Shown here: one piece after another, positions 6,660-14,059 of the stretch
Layout: each line of letters opens with the position of its first letter
How positions within the stretch are numbered: position 1 is the stretch's first letter
Assembly (NCBI GenBank): GCA_036276695.1
Contig: DASUOI010000001.1
Location: forward strand, 1-29,780
Reading direction: 5' to 3'
DNA from: JANWLD01 sp036276695
Lineage (GTDB): Bacteria; Patescibacteriota; Saccharimonadia; Saccharimonadales; 2-12-FULL-41-12
DNA length: 29,780 nucleotides
The notes under the pieces: model-generated
The model's input: only the letters and a program-made list of their open reading frames with translations
What the model was told of the DNA's origin: nothing
The model's database searches: none
Position numbers and translations under genes: made by a program

Positions 6660-6665
6660 TATAAT
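6660..6665 (+). promoter_or_regulatory. -10 box TATAAT of two-TM protein gene
   Basis: A perfect TATAAT gives a start near 6672 and a leader of about 19 bases with AAGGAA before the ATG at 6691. TTGTAA at 6639-6644 could act as a -35 with a short 15-base spacer. Confidence 0.5.
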
Positions 6666-6690
6666 TAAGCCATAAAATAAGGAAACAAAA

Positions 6691-7422
6691 ATGAAGATAC
6701 AGACAAGCGGCGAACAAATGCAGATAAAGACCGGTGGTATAACCCAACTGGTAATGGGAATAATTTTTAGTTTGGTTGGGATATTTATAGTCGTCCTGCC
6801 GTTTTTAGGTGCTGAAGATAGCAATGGCAATAAAATGCCCATGTGGCTGGGACTGGTAGGCTTGGTATTTTTTGCTATAGGAGTATTTCTTTTTTTGTCG
6901 GCGAAAAGCAAGATGATTAAGCTGGTTAAAAACGGCCAGTCAAACATAACTACCAAGAAGTTATTGGGAGGCGGAACACATACACAAGACTTTCAGACCT
7001 CAGCTATCGTGGCGGTAAATCTTTCTACCAGAAACGAATATGTAAATACAGGGACAAGTACGAATAATAGCAGAAGCACCATGCAAAGAAGGAGCGACTT
7101 GCACCTTATATTAAACGATAATTCCACTATAGAAATAACATCCTCGTCCGGGCAAAGCGGTTTCAGCCTGAATGGTATTAATATGACCAGCCTGGTTCGG
7201 AAAGCCCCGCTTAGTAAAGAGGCAGAACAGATTGCCGGATTTTTAGGCGTGCCGGTAAAATATGAGGATTCCAGCAGCCTTCAAGGGCTAAAAGATATGA
7301 TTATGGGCAAAGATGCCAGCCAGCCGGCTGCAACTACGCCGCCGCTAAACCCGAATGTGCCTACACAGACACCACAAGATGCCGAAACTGTACCTCCCCA
7401 GAACAAACCGGAACAGCAATAA
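6691..7422 (+). CDS. Two-TM membrane protein with cytoplasmic domain, 243 aa
   Basis: I do not recognise a named family. Two helices (about 16-39 and 48-70, separated by a short polar loop LGAEDSNGNKMP) are followed by a soluble domain of mostly beta character up to about residue 195 (DLHLILNDNSTIEITSS, then a helix KEAEQIAGFLGVPV). The fold may be a PH-like membrane-linked domain, since the helix-plus-IAGFLGVPV ending is often seen there. The last 40 residues are a Pro/Gln/Thr-rich disordered tail. AAGGAA supports the start at 6691; a second Met at 6718 is possible. The gene is bracketed by two similar TTGTAA palindromes, which suggests specific control. Confidence 0.75.
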   Translation: MKIQTSGEQMQIKTGGITQLVMGIIFSLVGIFIVVLPFLGAEDSNGNKMPMWLGLVGLVFFAIGVFLFLSAKSKMIKLVKNGQSNITTKKLLGGGTHTQDFQTSAIVAVNLSTRNEYVNTGTSTNNSRSTMQRRSDLHLILNDNSTIEITSSSGQSGFSLNGINMTSLVRKAPLSKEAEQIAGFLGVPVKYEDSSSLQGLKDMIMGKDASQPAATTPPLNPNVPTQTPQDAETVPPQNKPEQQ

Positions 7423-7437
7423 AACAATTATGCTTAT

Positions 7438-7453
7438 TTGTAAAATTTTACAA
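7438..7453. promoter_or_regulatory. 16-bp perfect palindrome (candidate operator)
   Basis: TTGTAAAATTTTACAA is fully self-complementary and lies 16 bases after the preceding stop and 25 bases upstream of the TTGACA of the LysM-CHAP gene. It is the second copy of the element at 6639-6656, with the arms 2 bases closer. Confidence 0.45.
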
Positions 7454-7477
7454 CATTCGCCCCTATAGATACAAAGC

Positions 7478-7505
7478 TTGACATTAAATCTAAGTAGGGT
7501 ATGAT
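7478..7505 (+). promoter_or_regulatory. Strong promoter of LysM-CHAP hydrolase gene
   Basis: A perfect TTGACA (7478-7483), 16 bases, TATGAT (7500-7505, 5 of 6). The start is predicted near 7512, giving a leader of about 75 bases, unusually long for a single gene in this window. Confidence 0.7.
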
Positions 7506-7513
7506 TAGTGCTT

Positions 7514-7544
7514 CGTGCTTTTTTCAAGCCATGGTGAAAGCGCG
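7514..7544 (+). promoter_or_regulatory. Stem-loop in leader of LysM-CHAP gene
   Basis: CGTGC (7514-7518) pairs with GCGCG (7540-7544), then TTTCA (7522-7526) with TGAAA (7535-7539), capped by an 8-base loop containing CCATGG. TTAGTG/CACTAA (7505-7510, 7547-7552) could extend the stem if transcription began further upstream. It may stabilise or regulate the mRNA. I do not recognise a known riboswitch. Confidence 0.35.
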
Positions 7545-7586
7545 GACACTAATATATGCAATTAAGTACAATTTGGGAGAAATAAT

Positions 7587-8342
7587 ATGCGATTTACCGC
7601 AAGTTTAGCGGGTCTATTAGTATGCGCAGTGATTTTCTTGGCAAATAGCCCGGAAGTAAGCGCAGAGAGTAATAATGACGCCAATAAATTAACATCTACA
7701 GATGTATTAACCTTATTAGATAAAAGTTCGCTGGCTGAAAAGCTAGCATCCAAGGACGAAAAAAAATCGTCTAAGGAAGTTGTGAAATACGTAGTATCAG
7801 AAGGCGATACACTAGCTTCTATAGCTAAGTCTTACGAAACTGACTGGAAGCGGATTTTCAACAAGAACAGCAATATAAGCAACCCTAATATATTAGATCC
7901 GGGCATCACGATAATCATCCCAGAAGGCTCTGAGAAGCTGCCTGACCGTGTAGGCGACTTGCAAGTGGCTGAAACACAGGTGAATGTAGAAAAGACTAAT
8001 ACACAAGCTTCTGAGCAGTCTGTCAATACTTATAGTGGTGGAAACACCGCGGGTAACGGATATGCTTATGGGTATTGCACCTGGTATGCTAAGCAAAAAC
8101 GGCCTGATTTACCAAACCAAATGGGTAATGCGATATCTTGGGTGTCAAGCGCGCAATCCATGGGTATACCTACAGGCTCCAAACCTAAAGTCGGAGCTAT
8201 AGGCCAGCGCGGCAACCATGTCGTTTACGTAGAAAAAATCAATAAAGATGGAACCATCACCGTTTCAGACATGAATTATGGTGGATGGGCGGTAGTCACT
8301 ACCCGAAAAGTCGCTGCTAATTCCCACTACTACATCTACTAG
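7587..8342 (+). CDS. Secreted LysM-CHAP peptidoglycan hydrolase
   Basis: A 251-residue exported cell-wall enzyme. Residues 1-26 are a signal peptide (basic RFT, hydrophobic core, cleavage likely after VSA). A LysM domain at about 68-112 (YVVSEGDTLASIAKSY...NPNILDPGITIIIP) binds glycan chains. After a polar linker, a CHAP domain at about 155-251 carries catalytic Cys164 in YGYCTWYA and His211 in GNHVVYVE, with Asp228 or Asn230 as candidate third residue. CHAP enzymes cut peptide crosslinks or the amide bond of peptidoglycan. The ribosome site GGGAG (7575-7579) fits. It could serve in cell division or in interaction with a host bacterium's wall. The strong promoter and structured leader imply high, controlled expression. 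Confidence 0.92.
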   Translation: MRFTASLAGLLVCAVIFLANSPEVSAESNNDANKLTSTDVLTLLDKSSLAEKLASKDEKKSSKEVVKYVVSEGDTLASIAKSYETDWKRIFNKNSNISNPNILDPGITIIIPEGSEKLPDRVGDLQVAETQVNVEKTNTQASEQSVNTYSGGNTAGNGYAYGYCTWYAKQKRPDLPNQMGNAISWVSSAQSMGIPTGSKPKVGAIGQRGNHVVYVEKINKDGTITVSDMNYGGWAVVTTRKVAANSHYYIY

Positions 8343-8349
8343 CAGGTAA

Positions 8350-8379
8350 TTGACAGTTTCTAAAACTGCATGCTTAGAT
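8350..8379 (+). promoter_or_regulatory. Promoter of ImmA/IrrE-like gene
   Basis: A perfect TTGACA (8350-8355), 18 bases, TTAGAT (8374-8379). The -10 ends 8 bases before the ATG at 8388, so the upstream ATG at 8370 would not be in the transcript. Confidence 0.5.
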
Positions 8380-8387
8380 ATGTTTCG

Positions 8388-8873
8388 ATGCTGGATAAGA
8401 TGTATTTAAATGCTGAAGTTTTTGTTCCTTACGAAAGGGCTCGAAAGACAGTTTTTAGAAAGTTACAAGAAGGATCTTCCGTAGAGTTTAATGAAGCTAT
8501 GGAAGACGAGCAACTTATAACCGTTGCTGACGGTGTAAAACGTATAATGGATGAACTTAAATTAAGTGAGGCTAAGGAGATAGCCGAAGCATTTGGTCAT
8601 GAAGTGAGGGAAGCTAATATAAGGGGGCTAGGTATTACAAGTACACGCAGATCAGAGCCAACCCCCATAAGGATTAATAAAACTGTTAGTCCAAGGCTGA
8701 AAGAATTTGGTATATATCATGAACTAGGACATCATATTCTATTTGAGCCCACTGGCGTCAGCCGACGAGGTCCGGTATCGCCTAATCAGGAAGAAGTATA
8801 TTGTGATGCCTACGCTTGCCTTATGATAGGCAACAAAATGCCTCCTAGGCCTCTTCGGCCCCAACACTTGTGA
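8388..8873 (+). CDS. ImmA/IrrE-type zinc metallopeptidase
   Basis: A single-domain metallopeptidase of the ImmA/IrrE (DUF955) family, 161 residues from the chosen start. The zinc motif HELGH lies at residues 111-115 in IYHELGHHILF, followed by the expected downstream acidic helix EEVYCDAYACLMIG, whose Glu or Asp should be the third ligand. No helix-turn-helix domain is fused, unlike many phage and mobile-element members. Family members cut repressor-like proteins to relieve repression, but no cognate repressor is next door. An in-frame ATG at 8370 would add 6 residues; the promoter position favours 8388. It lies between the LysM-CHAP gene and the ribosomal operon promoter. Confidence 0.85.
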   Translation: MLDKMYLNAEVFVPYERARKTVFRKLQEGSSVEFNEAMEDEQLITVADGVKRIMDELKLSEAKEIAEAFGHEVREANIRGLGITSTRRSEPTPIRINKTVSPRLKEFGIYHELGHHILFEPTGVSRRGPVSPNQEEVYCDAYACLMIGNKMPPRPLRPQHL

Positions 8874-8886
8874 AATGCACAACAGG

Positions 8887-8916
8887 TTGACTAGTGTTAG
8901 AAAAACGTGCTAAGAT
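8887..8916 (+). promoter_or_regulatory. Main promoter of ribosomal protein superoperon
   Basis: TTGACT (8887-8892), 18 bases, TAAGAT (8911-8916) with an extended TGC just before the -10. The start is predicted near 8923, leaving a leader of about 124 bases before rplC. Confidence 0.65.
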
Positions 8917-8936
8917 GTAAGTCTCAACTTGAAAAA

Positions 8937-9004
8937 CTTGGTGAAATAATAGGTCTGGAATGTTCACTAACAGATACCAGAAACCATTATCACCAAGAAT
9001 TTTT
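8937..9004 (+). promoter_or_regulatory. Leader hairpin with T run: candidate attenuator of rplC operon
   Basis: An almost continuous 61-base hairpin. CTTGGTGA (8937-8944) pairs with TCACCAAG (8990-8997); TAAT with ATTA; GGT with ACC; CTGG (8955-8958) with CCAG (8977-8980); TGTT with AACA, closed by the 4-base loop CACT (8965-8968). Small A-rich bulges separate the segments. An A run (8932-8936) precedes it and TTTTT (9000-9004) follows, as in intrinsic terminators. In E. coli the corresponding leader is bound by L4; whether L4 binds here is an inference. Confidence 0.6.
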
Positions 9005-9046
9005 ATGTAATAAGAGCGTTTAAATAACTCAAGGAAAGGCGCGAAG

Positions 9047-9658
9047 TTGAAGACACTTTTGACCCGCAAGATCGGGATGACTAGTATTATTTCTGACGAT
9101 GGCAGTGCTTTGGCTGTTACGCTTCTTTCTGCTGGCGAAAATACAGTTACACAGATAAAAAGTGAAGAAACAGACGGTTATGCAGCAGTACAGCTCGGCA
9201 CGGAAAACAACAAAAAGCTCGCCAAGGCGCAGGTCGGACATGTTAAAAAAACAGGAACCAAACCGAATGTGATGCGCGAAGTAAGGGTTACAGAGCTAGG
9301 AGAGATAAAGGTCGGCGACAAATATGGAGCCGATCTTTTTAGTACGGGAGATATAGTAGATGCTTCTTCCACTTCCAAAGGTAAAGGATTTGCCGGAGCT
9401 ATCAAGCGTCATAACTTCAGTCGACAACGCAAGTCCCATGGCGCCAAAGGCGCTACCCGAAGGGTAGGCTCAATCGGTTCTATGTATCCGCAGAAGATTT
9501 TCAAGGGTAAGAAAATGCCCGGACACATGGGACATGATAAAACTACCGTAAAAAACTTGAAGATTGCATTAGTAGACCAAGAAAAGAATGTTATAGGCGT
9601 ATTTGGCGCTGTACCGGGGCCTAAGAAAAGCCTGGTAATTCTGAAAGGGGTTAAATAA
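9047..9658 (+). CDS. rplC: 50S ribosomal protein L3
   Basis: uL3 (203 residues) helps start assembly of the large subunit and reaches the peptidyl transferase centre. Typical blocks are present: the N-terminal KTLLTRKIGMT, GKGFAGAIKRHNF, the basic SHGAKGATRRVGSIG loop and KMPGHMGH. TTG is the start, since the conserved MKxLLxxKxGMT start begins there and AAGGAAAGG lies at 9031-9039. It is the first gene of the superoperon; S10, usually before it, is absent. The stop overlaps the L4 start by one base (TAATG). Confidence 0.97.
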   Translation: MKTLLTRKIGMTSIISDDGSALAVTLLSAGENTVTQIKSEETDGYAAVQLGTENNKKLAKAQVGHVKKTGTKPNVMREVRVTELGEIKVGDKYGADLFSTGDIVDASSTSKGKGFAGAIKRHNFSRQRKSHGAKGATRRVGSIGSMYPQKIFKGKKMPGHMGHDKTTVKNLKIALVDQEKNVIGVFGAVPGPKKSLVILKGVK

Positions 9659-10332
9659 TGTCTCAAGTAGCTTCTTATTCTAAATCCGGCGCTAAGTCTG
9701 CAGCTAAGGTCAGCTTGGACAAGAAAGTATTTGGCGTGGAGGTAAAATCACACGGTCTGCTCAAGAGCGCTTACCATGCCTACCTGGATAACGGACGTGG
9801 AAATCTGGCAAAGACCAAGACCCGAGGAGAAGTAGTCGGAAGTACCAAAAAGCCTTGGAAGCAAAAAGGCACTGGACGAGCCAGGTTCGGTTCGCGCTAT
9901 AACCCTATTTGGCGTGGCGGCGGTATAATTTTCGGCCCGACCAGCGAGGAAAATTATTCTAAGAAGCTGAACAAGAAAGCCAAGAAAGTAGCTGTGTGCC
10001 AAGCTTTGACTTTAGCTGTTAAATCCGGAGCGCTGGCTGTGATAGATGATTTCGTAGTGAGCGATGGCAAGACCAAGTCTGCTCAGAAATTATTGGATAA
10101 AATAGGCGCAAAAAGACGAACCTTAGTAGTGGCAGTTAACCCAAATGAGGCTACAAACAGGGCTGTTAATAACATCCAGGACGTCAAGCTTGTGAACGCT
10201 AGTTACCTGAATACCTACGATGTCTTGAATGCTGATCTGCTTGTTATAACAAAGTCTGCACTAGATGAGATTTCAACCTGGCTGGTTAACCCTGCAAAAA
10301 CAATAAAAAGCACTAAGGAGAGCACAAAATGA
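9658..10332 (+). CDS. rplD: 50S ribosomal protein L4
   Basis: uL4, 224 residues (about 20 more than E. coli). The long extended loop that lines the exit tunnel is clear: TKTRGEVVGSTKKPWKQKGTG then ARFGSRYNPIWRGGG. L4 represses its own operon in E. coli by acting on the leader, so the hairpin at 8937-8997 is a natural candidate target. A Ser/Lys-rich stretch of about 20 residues precedes the conserved N-terminus. Overlaps L23 by 4 bases (ATGA). Confidence 0.97.
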   Translation: MSQVASYSKSGAKSAAKVSLDKKVFGVEVKSHGLLKSAYHAYLDNGRGNLAKTKTRGEVVGSTKKPWKQKGTGRARFGSRYNPIWRGGGIIFGPTSEENYSKKLNKKAKKVAVCQALTLAVKSGALAVIDDFVVSDGKTKSAQKLLDKIGAKRRTLVVAVNPNEATNRAVNNIQDVKLVNASYLNTYDVLNADLLVITKSALDEISTWLVNPAKTIKSTKESTK

Positions 10333-10901
10333 GTGCCGTAAGTGCTAAACCCGCACCAGCTAAAGCAAAAGCTAAAACTACGGCAAAAACCGCTGGAGCT
10401 TCTAAAGCAGTGAGTGTCAATGCAATGATTTTAAAGCCAAGAATGAGCGAGAAAGCTTATGATCTGAGTCATAACACGGATACTTATGTGTTTGAAGTTC
10501 CTTTGAGCGCTAATAAAGTGGAAATAGCCAGAGCCGTCTCCGGGCAGTTCAAGGTGACTGTCGAAAACGTTCGTATATTAGTACTAAAGGGTAAAAAAGC
10601 CCGATCTATACGCATAGGCGGCAGCCGAAAATATTTCTACGGCAAAAGGCCGAATGTTAAGAAAGCATATGTAAAGATTAAAAAAGGCGAGACAATACCG
10701 ATATTCGCCAGCATAGACGAGGCAGAAGAAAAAGCTAAGAAAGCCGAGGAAAAAGCGGCCAAGAAAGCTGGCAAAACCACGGATAAACCTGAAAAGTCCA
10801 AGAAGAAAACTACTACTGACAAGCCAAAAGCTGAGAAGCCTAAGGATAAGCCAAGACACGGGCTATTCGGTTTCCGCCGTAAGCCAAAGGAGAAGAAATA
10901 A
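10329..10901 (+). CDS. rplW: 50S ribosomal protein L23 with long tails
   Basis: uL23 sits at the tunnel exit and docks trigger factor and the signal recognition particle. The core (about residues 32-125: ILKPRMSEKAYDLS...YVFEVPLSANKVEIARAVSGQFKV) is normal. The protein is 190 residues against about 100 in E. coli because of an Ala/Lys-rich N-terminal leader of about 30 residues and a Lys/Glu/Pro-rich C-terminal tail of about 60 residues (KKAEEKAAKKAGK and similar). The tails should be disordered and may contact rRNA. Confidence 0.95.
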   Translation: MSAVSAKPAPAKAKAKTTAKTAGASKAVSVNAMILKPRMSEKAYDLSHNTDTYVFEVPLSANKVEIARAVSGQFKVTVENVRILVLKGKKARSIRIGGSRKYFYGKRPNVKKAYVKIKKGETIPIFASIDEAEEKAKKAEEKAAKKAGKTTDKPEKSKKKTTTDKPKAEKPKDKPRHGLFGFRRKPKEKK

Positions 10902-11755
10902 TGCCAGTGAAAGTTTATAAACCTACTACCCCGGCCAGACGCGGTATGTCCTCGCAAGATTTTGATTCCATCACTGGGAAGAAACCGCTTAAATCTCTAT
11001 TGGCTCCCCGCAAGCAGAAAAGCGGCCGCAATAACCAGGGGCGCATAACCACCCGCCATAAAGGCGGCGGTGCTAAGAAATTCTATAGAATCGTTGACTT
11101 TAAGTTACTTGGAGTAAAATCCCTAACAGTTGAACAGATAGAGTATGACCCCAACAGAAGCGCGCGCATCGCCCGTGTTAAAGACGAAAATGGTAATTAC
11201 CACTATATTTTGGCTTCACAGGCTATGAAAAATGGTACGAAGTTGTCCGTTGGTGAAGATGCACCTGTAAAAACCGGCAATAGACTGCCTATAAGTAAGA
11301 TTCCAGCCGGCAGCATCCTCCACAACATAGAGCTAGTACCCGGTAAAGGTGGCCAGCTGGCCAGGAGTGCCGGTGTTGGTGTACAGCTGATGGGTAAAGA
11401 GGGCAATAAAGCTCACCTTAAGCTTCCTAGCGGTGAAGTACGTCTAGTGAGCGTGAATTGCTATGCGTCCCTAGGTGTAATCGGCAATGAACAGCATCAG
11501 AACATCAAGATCGGCAAAGCCGGAAGAAACCGACATAAAGGAATCCGACCTTCTGTACGCGGTGTCGTAATGAACGCGGCTGATCACCCGCACGGCGGTG
11601 GTGATGGTGGACGACACGGAATCGGCGGCGGCAAGAACCACGGAGCTGCTCCTAAGACGCCTTGGGGCCAGAAAACCTTGGGATTCAAAACTAGACGCAG
11701 GAAAAGTACCGATAAATTTATAGTAAGAAGCCGACACAAAGGCAAGAGGAAATAA
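10901..11755 (+). CDS. rplB: 50S ribosomal protein L2
   Basis: uL2 (284 residues) is needed for subunit joining and peptidyl transfer. Landmarks: GRNNQGRITTRHKGGGAKKFYR near the N-terminus and the near-invariant MNAADHPHGGGDGG with the histidine implicated in peptidyl transferase function (E. coli His229 equivalent). Length and domain order are ordinary. The start overlaps the L23 stop by one base. Confidence 0.98.
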   Translation: MPVKVYKPTTPARRGMSSQDFDSITGKKPLKSLLAPRKQKSGRNNQGRITTRHKGGGAKKFYRIVDFKLLGVKSLTVEQIEYDPNRSARIARVKDENGNYHYILASQAMKNGTKLSVGEDAPVKTGNRLPISKIPAGSILHNIELVPGKGGQLARSAGVGVQLMGKEGNKAHLKLPSGEVRLVSVNCYASLGVIGNEQHQNIKIGKAGRNRHKGIRPSVRGVVMNAADHPHGGGDGGRHGIGGGKNHGAAPKTPWGQKTLGFKTRRRKSTDKFIVRSRHKGKRK

Positions 11756-11758
11756 ACC

Positions 11759-12037
11759 ATGAGTAGATCATTAAAAAAAGGACCGTTCGTAGACCCTAAG
11801 CTGGCTAAAAAAGTAGCCGCTTTAGCTAAAGATGACCGCACAGTTATCAAGACCTGGGCGCGGGCCAGTAGCATACCACCGGAGTTTGTTGGACGGACTA
11901 TCGCAGTACATAATGGCAAAACCCATATGCCGGTATTCATTACTGAAAATATGGTCGGGCATAAGCTTGGCGAATTCGCCCCTACCCGTAAATTCCGAAG
12001 GCACGGCGGTAAGCTAGCGAAAGGGCAGGAATCCTAA
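11759..12037 (+). CDS. rpsS: 30S ribosomal protein S19
   Basis: uS19, 92 residues, the same length as E. coli. It lies in the head of the small subunit next to S13. SRSLKKGPFVD at the start and the C-terminal GHKLGEFAPTRKFRRHGG are diagnostic. It starts 3 bases after L2 and ends in TAATG overlapping L22. Confidence 0.98.
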   Translation: MSRSLKKGPFVDPKLAKKVAALAKDDRTVIKTWARASSIPPEFVGRTIAVHNGKTHMPVFITENMVGHKLGEFAPTRKFRRHGGKLAKGQES

Positions 12038-12426
12038 TGATAGTAAAAGCCAGCGCTAAATCAGTACGAATCAGCCCTCGCAAAGTAGGCGTTGTGGCTG
12101 CTTTAGTGCGCGGGCGAACGCTATCCGATGCTATTGCTATTTTGGAGCATACACCCAGAAGCTCAGCTCTGCCGCTTAAGAAGCTTATGGAAAGCGCTAA
12201 AGCTAACGCACTACACAACTACAACCTCGTAGAAGATAGCCTGAAGCTAAAATCCATTAACGTTACCCCCGGACCGCGCCTGAAAAGATACCGGCCGGCT
12301 GCACATGGGCGAGCTTTGCCTTATGAGAAAAAATCCAGTCATATATATGTAGAAGTTGACGGTCATGAAAAGGTAAAGAAGAAACCTGCGACTAAGAAAA
12401 TTGAAGATAAGAAGGAGTCTAAATAA
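12037..12426 (+). CDS. rplV: 50S ribosomal protein L22
   Basis: uL22 (129 residues) lines the exit tunnel. SVRISPRKVGVVAALVRGR and the beta-hairpin with RPAAHGRALPYEKKSSHI are visible; this hairpin is the region where macrolide-resistance changes arise in other bacteria. A Lys-rich tail of about 18 residues follows. One-base overlap with S3. Confidence 0.97.
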   Translation: MIVKASAKSVRISPRKVGVVAALVRGRTLSDAIAILEHTPRSSALPLKKLMESAKANALHNYNLVEDSLKLKSINVTPGPRLKRYRPAAHGRALPYEKKSSHIYVEVDGHEKVKKKPATKKIEDKKESK

Positions 12427-13055
12427 TGGGCCAAAAAGTTAACCCTATATCGATGAGACTACAGGTCAATAAGGATTGGCGCAGTAAATGGTTTGCGTCC
12501 AAGAAAGACTATGCCCAATACCTGACACAAGATTTAAAAGTTAGAAAGATGATAGATGACCAGCTAGGCTCAAGAGCGGCTATAAATAAAGTAGACATAG
12601 AAAGATCTCCGAACTTAGTGACCATTACTATATCTACTGCCAAAGCAGGTGTGGTTATCGGCCGCGGCGGTACAGGCGCGCAAGAGTTGAAAAGCAAGAT
12701 AGAGAAAATATACGGCGTCCCAGTAAGAGTCAACATAGAAGAAATCAAAAAATCCGAACTTTACGCGAAAATAGTTGCTGAAAATATCGCCCACCAGCTG
12801 GAAAGACGAATTTCTTTCCGCCGAGCTATAAAGCAAACTGCAGCTGCAACCATGCGAGCAGGTGCTAAAGGCGTAAGGATAGAAGTAGCAGGCCGTTTGA
12901 ACGGTGCGGAAATGTCCCGCCGGGAGAAAGAAGTCGCCGGAAGCGTGCCATTGCATACTTTTAGAGCAGATATTGACTACCACGGGGCCAGAGCACATAC
13001 CACAGCAGGAATAGTCGGCGTAAAAGTTTGGATATACAAGGGGGAGACTGTCTAA
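12426..13055 (+). CDS. rpsC: 30S ribosomal protein S3
   Basis: uS3 (209 residues, shorter than the 233 of E. coli because the C-terminal tail is missing) forms part of the mRNA entry site. MGQKVNP at the start, a type II KH domain with GVVIGRGGTGAQELK, and the C-terminal domain with RISFRRAIKQT and GRLNGAEMSRRE are all present, so the fold is complete. Confidence 0.98.
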   Translation: MGQKVNPISMRLQVNKDWRSKWFASKKDYAQYLTQDLKVRKMIDDQLGSRAAINKVDIERSPNLVTITISTAKAGVVIGRGGTGAQELKSKIEKIYGVPVRVNIEEIKKSELYAKIVAENIAHQLERRISFRRAIKQTAAATMRAGAKGVRIEVAGRLNGAEMSRREKEVAGSVPLHTFRADIDYHGARAHTTAGIVGVKVWIYKGETV

Positions 13056-13056
13056 A

Positions 13057-13476
13057 ATGCTGATGCCGAAGAAACAAAAGTACAGGAGAGTGCGAAAAGG
13101 CCGTATCAAAGGCCCTGCCACTGCTGGTAATAAAATAGAATACGGCCAGTATGCCTTGCAGTCTGTCGGGCAGGATAGAGTAACCAGCCGACAGATAGAA
13201 TCCGCCAGGCAGTCCATGACCCGCTACATAAAAAGAGGCGGAAAGATATGGATAAGAATATTTCCGCACACCCCTGTAACCAAAAAGCCGGTTGGTTTGA
13301 AAATGGGCGGCGGCAAAGGCTCGCCTGAATATTTTGTAGCAAAGGTTAGAAAAGGAACAATTTTGTTTGAAATGCAAGGAGTGCCGATAGAAACTGCAAG
13401 GGAAGCTATGCGTCTTGCCGGACATAAATTGCCCGTTAAGACCAAATTTATCATGCGGGAAGGTGGCGAAGGATGA
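13057..13476 (+). CDS. rplP: 50S ribosomal protein L16
   Basis: uL16 (139 residues) lies near the A-site tRNA. MLMPKKQKYRRVRKGRIKG, then ARQSMTRYIKRGGKIWIRIFP and the GKGSPEYFVAKVRKG block near the arginine hydroxylated in E. coli. The end overlaps L29 by 4 bases. Confidence 0.98.
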   Translation: MLMPKKQKYRRVRKGRIKGPATAGNKIEYGQYALQSVGQDRVTSRQIESARQSMTRYIKRGGKIWIRIFPHTPVTKKPVGLKMGGGKGSPEYFVAKVRKGTILFEMQGVPIETAREAMRLAGHKLPVKTKFIMREGGEG

Positions 13477-13673
13477 AATTAGCAGAGATCCGCAAGATGG
13501 ACACGAACAAGCTTATCAAGCAGGTTGATGATGTGAAGCTAGAGATAACCGAGCTTAAAAGGGGAATTGTCATGGGCGAATCCACCAATGTGCGCGCGGT
13601 ACGCAACAAACGAAAACAATTATCCCGAATGTTGAGCGTAATAGGCGAAAAATTAGAAAAGGAGAAAATATAA
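13473..13673 (+). CDS. rpmC: 50S ribosomal protein L29
   Basis: uL29, 66 residues, a two-helix protein beside L23 at the tunnel exit. Pattern: KLAEIRKMDTNKLIKQVDDVKLEITELK followed by VRAVRNKRKQLSRMLSVI, the expected helical hairpin. One-base overlap with the S17 start. Confidence 0.95.
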   Translation: MKLAEIRKMDTNKLIKQVDDVKLEITELKRGIVMGESTNVRAVRNKRKQLSRMLSVIGEKLEKEKI

Positions 13674-14059
13674 TGGCTAGAACCATCACCGGAACCGTAT
13701 CTTCCGCCTCGCCTGATAAGACCATAGTTATTTCTGTGGTTACGCATAGGACGCATCCTATATATAAGAAACAATTCGTTACTAGCAAGAAATTCATGGC
13801 GCATGACGAAAATAATGAGTGCAAAGTAGGTGACCGTGTATCAATAGTGGAGGTCAAGCCTATTTCAGCGAGGAAACGCTTCAAATTAGACAAAGTCCTG
13901 GAAAAGGCCGAGTTAACCCGTGAAGAGCTAAGTGTACTGGAGCCTGAAGTGCCAGTTAGCAAAGAGAAGAAAGAAGAGCCGGAAGAAAAGAAGGCGGAGA
14001 AAGCATCAAAGACCGATGCAAAGAGTAAAAAGGCCAAAGACAGCGAGGAAAGCAAATGA
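13673..14059 (+). CDS. rpsQ: 30S ribosomal protein S17 with acidic-basic tail
   Basis: uS17 is an OB-fold protein that binds 16S helix 11 early in assembly. The core (residues 1-80, GTVSSASPDKTIVISVVTHRTHP, then MAHDENNECKVGDRVSIVEVKPIS) is typical. The protein is 128 residues rather than about 85, owing to a C-terminal tail of Glu and Lys repeats (KKEEPEEKKAEKASK). Overlaps L14 by 4 bases. Confidence 0.96.
   Translation: MARTITGTVSSASPDKTIVISVVTHRTHPIYKKQFVTSKKFMAHDENNECKVGDRVSIVEVKPISARKRFKLDKVLEKAELTREELSVLEPEVPVSKEKKEEPEEKKAEKASKTDAKSKKAKDSEESK

Noticed and set aside
8370..8873. Toxin-antitoxin or prophage module around the ImmA/IrrE-type gene
   Set aside because: No HTH partner, phage gene or RES-domain gene is nearby; it stands between a wall hydrolase and ribosomal genes.
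12615..13217. 200-codon open frame on the minus strand
   Set aside because: It lies wholly antisense to S3 and L16, with Cys- and Phe-rich composition typical of a shadow frame and no ribosome site.
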